NCBI GenBank assembly: GCA_028706995.1
Contig: JAQTVR010000066.1
Location: 1 to 6,503, forward strand
Direction of reading: 5' to 3'
DNA from: Dehalococcoidales bacterium
GTDB taxonomy: Bacteria > Chloroflexota > Dehalococcoidia > Dehalococcoidales > UBA5627
DNA length: 6,503 nt
Shown here: positions 6,039 to 6,503 of the stretch, in pieces
How positions within the stretch are numbered: position 1 is the stretch's first letter
How the letters are laid out: each line of letters opens with the position of its first letter
The notes under the pieces: model-generated
What the model saw: only the letters and a program-made list of their open reading frames with translations
Told to the model about the DNA's origin: nothing
The model's database searches: none
Made by a program: the position numbers and the translations under genes

Positions 6039-6256
6039 TCTCTCTTTATAATATTCCGGGCGTATTTAAGCGCTAAGTCCCTATCTTTTATTGCAAGGTT
6101 TTTATTGGCAGCAATATCGAGCAGCACTAAAAGCGCTTCGTGGTTACTTATGTTACCGATGGATTGGATGGCTTCACGTCTTATTTTTTCTGTAAACGAC
6201 ATATCCGTAGCGATTGTGCACAATTTTTGCAATTCGTTCGTAATTTGTTCTGACAT
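6035..6256 (-). CDS. Small HEAT-like repeat protein, function unknown
   Basis: This 73-aa protein resembles one to two HEAT-type helical repeats. Residues 22-36 (TEKIRREAIQSIGNI) and 39-50 (HEALLVLLDIAA) form the helix-turn-helix pair RREAIQSIGNISNHEALLVLL (26-46), with the typical alanine, isoleucine and asparagine spacing. A third helix rich in Lys, Arg and Asp (57-72) closes the protein. There is no signal peptide, membrane segment, cysteine cluster or catalytic motif, so a protein-binding role is likely. It is probably real despite its size: a perfect AAGGAGG (6263-6269) lies 6 nt before the ATG, and a credible promoter lies further up. It ends 91 nt before ychF on the same strand and may share transcripts with it. 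I cannot name a specific family, and partners are unknown. Confidence 0.75.
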   Translation of the reverse strand: MSEQITNELQKLCTIATDMSFTEKIRREAIQSIGNISNHEALLVLLDIAANKNLAIKDRDLALKYARNIIKRD

Positions 6257-6273
6257 TCTACTCCTCCTTATGT

Positions 6274-6312
6274 GGTTGGATCCAGAATGGGTCCAACCGG
6301 ATATCTATATCC
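6274..6312 (-). promoter_or_regulatory. Two abutting inverted repeats in the leader of the HEAT-like gene
   Basis: GGATAT-AG-ATATCC (6299-6312, read on the minus strand) directly touches a second repeat at 6274-6298. That one has arms GGTTGGA and TCCAACC (7 bp), then one C-A mismatch and two more pairs, around the loop ATTCT. The Shine-Dalgarno begins 4 nt later. If the predicted promoter is right, these hairpins make up nearly the whole leader, so they could control translation or mRNA stability. They could equally be DNA operator sites. Confidence 0.5.
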
Positions 6313-6318
6313 TGCATA

Positions 6319-6347
6319 ATTCTACCCTATGCCATACCGTACTGCAA
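6319..6347 (-). promoter_or_regulatory. Predicted promoter of the HEAT-like gene
   Basis: On the minus strand, TTGCAG (6342-6347, matching the TTG of the -35 consensus) and TAGAAT (6319-6324, 5 of 6) are 17 bp apart. Transcription would start near 6312, exactly at the first inverted repeat of the leader. Sequence prediction only. Confidence 0.5.
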
Positions 6348-6373
6348 CAGATATTAGTGGCCTCATCCCTTTT

Positions 6374-6403
6374 TCCCCTTCTCTTGAATTCAAGAGAAGG
6401 GGA
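6374..6403. repeat. Perfect 30-bp palindrome
   Basis: Fifteen bases starting TCCCCTTCTCTTGAA are followed at once by their exact reverse complement, centred on GAATTC between 6388 and 6389. There is no loop and no mismatch. Both outer ends are G/C rich. It lies between the promoter of the HEAT-like gene and a second hairpin (6416-6436), and the two probably form one dispersed intergenic repeat unit. No mobile-element gene is visible. Confidence 0.8.
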
Positions 6404-6415
6404 GGCGAATTAGAA

Positions 6416-6436
6416 AAGAGGGGCTTTGCCCCTCTT
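6416..6436 (-). terminator. GC-rich hairpin, possible intrinsic terminator on the minus strand
   Basis: A perfect 9-bp stem AAGAGGGGC / GCCCCTCTT encloses a 3-nt loop (TTT on the plus strand). Read on the minus strand, the stem runs into TTTTCT, a short T-tract, so it could end transcription of a gene lying beyond the right edge. On the plus strand it is followed by AAAC and is not a terminator. It may equally be half of a dispersed repeat together with the 30-bp palindrome 12 bp to its left. Confidence 0.5.
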
Positions 6437-6503
6437 AAACACCCCATATAGTTTGCTCGCCTAATCTTTATTATATATATAAACTACTGGCTATATCTCT
6501 ATT
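6437..6503. other. AT-rich edge sequence, no gene seen
   Basis: The last 67 bases contain a self-complementary TTATATATATAA (6471-6482) and no reading frame that can be supported. Such AT-rich DNA could hold a promoter for something outside the window, but there is no -35/-10 pair convincing enough to call. Confidence 0.3.

Overview
The window looks like ordinary chromosomal housekeeping DNA from a moderate-GC bacterium. My best guess is a Chloroflexota member, possibly the Dehalococcoidia. This rests on family features recalled from memory: a guanylate kinase whose P-loop ends GKD instead of GKS/T, a RemA-Gmk pair, a divergent YchF, and dispersed hairpin repeats with a TTCGACAGG core. No database search was possible, so the lineage is tentative (about 0.5).

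Layout from left to right. (1) Positions 1-2463, minus strand: the potassium uptake pair trkA (complete, 454 aa) then trkH (start present, 3' end outside the window). A good sigma-70-type promoter and a palindrome lie upstream. (2) Positions 2464-3050: a 587-bp divergent intergenic region with the trkA promoter, two hairpins in inverted orientation sharing an 11-nt loop, and the promoter and RBS of the next gene. (3) Positions 3051-3680, plus strand: a DUF47/PhoU-like protein with a TTG start and no phosphate transporter beside it. (4) Positions 3712-4621, minus strand: remA overlapping gmk (guanylate kinase), convergent with the DUF47 gene. (5) Positions 4840-5943, minus strand: a YchF/OLA1-family P-loop protein with three degenerate nucleotide-binding motifs and an intact C-terminal TGS-like region. 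(6) Positions 6035-6256, minus strand: a 73-aa HEAT-like protein with a perfect Shine-Dalgarno and a leader filled by two abutting inverted repeats. (7) Positions 6374-6436: a perfect 30-bp palindrome followed by a second hairpin, probably a dispersed repeat element or terminator.

How the genes work together: TrkH (membrane pore) and TrkA (cytosolic NAD-binding gating ring) form one K+ transport system. RemA and Gmk are translationally coupled by overlap, as in many Gram-positive-type bacteria. The DUF47, YchF and HEAT-like genes have no clear functional link to their neighbours.

I found no CRISPR array, tRNA, rRNA, transposase, defence or biosynthetic system. The parts most worth a second look are the covarying paired hairpins, the degenerate YchF, the structured leader of the small HEAT-like gene and the long palindrome near the right edge.
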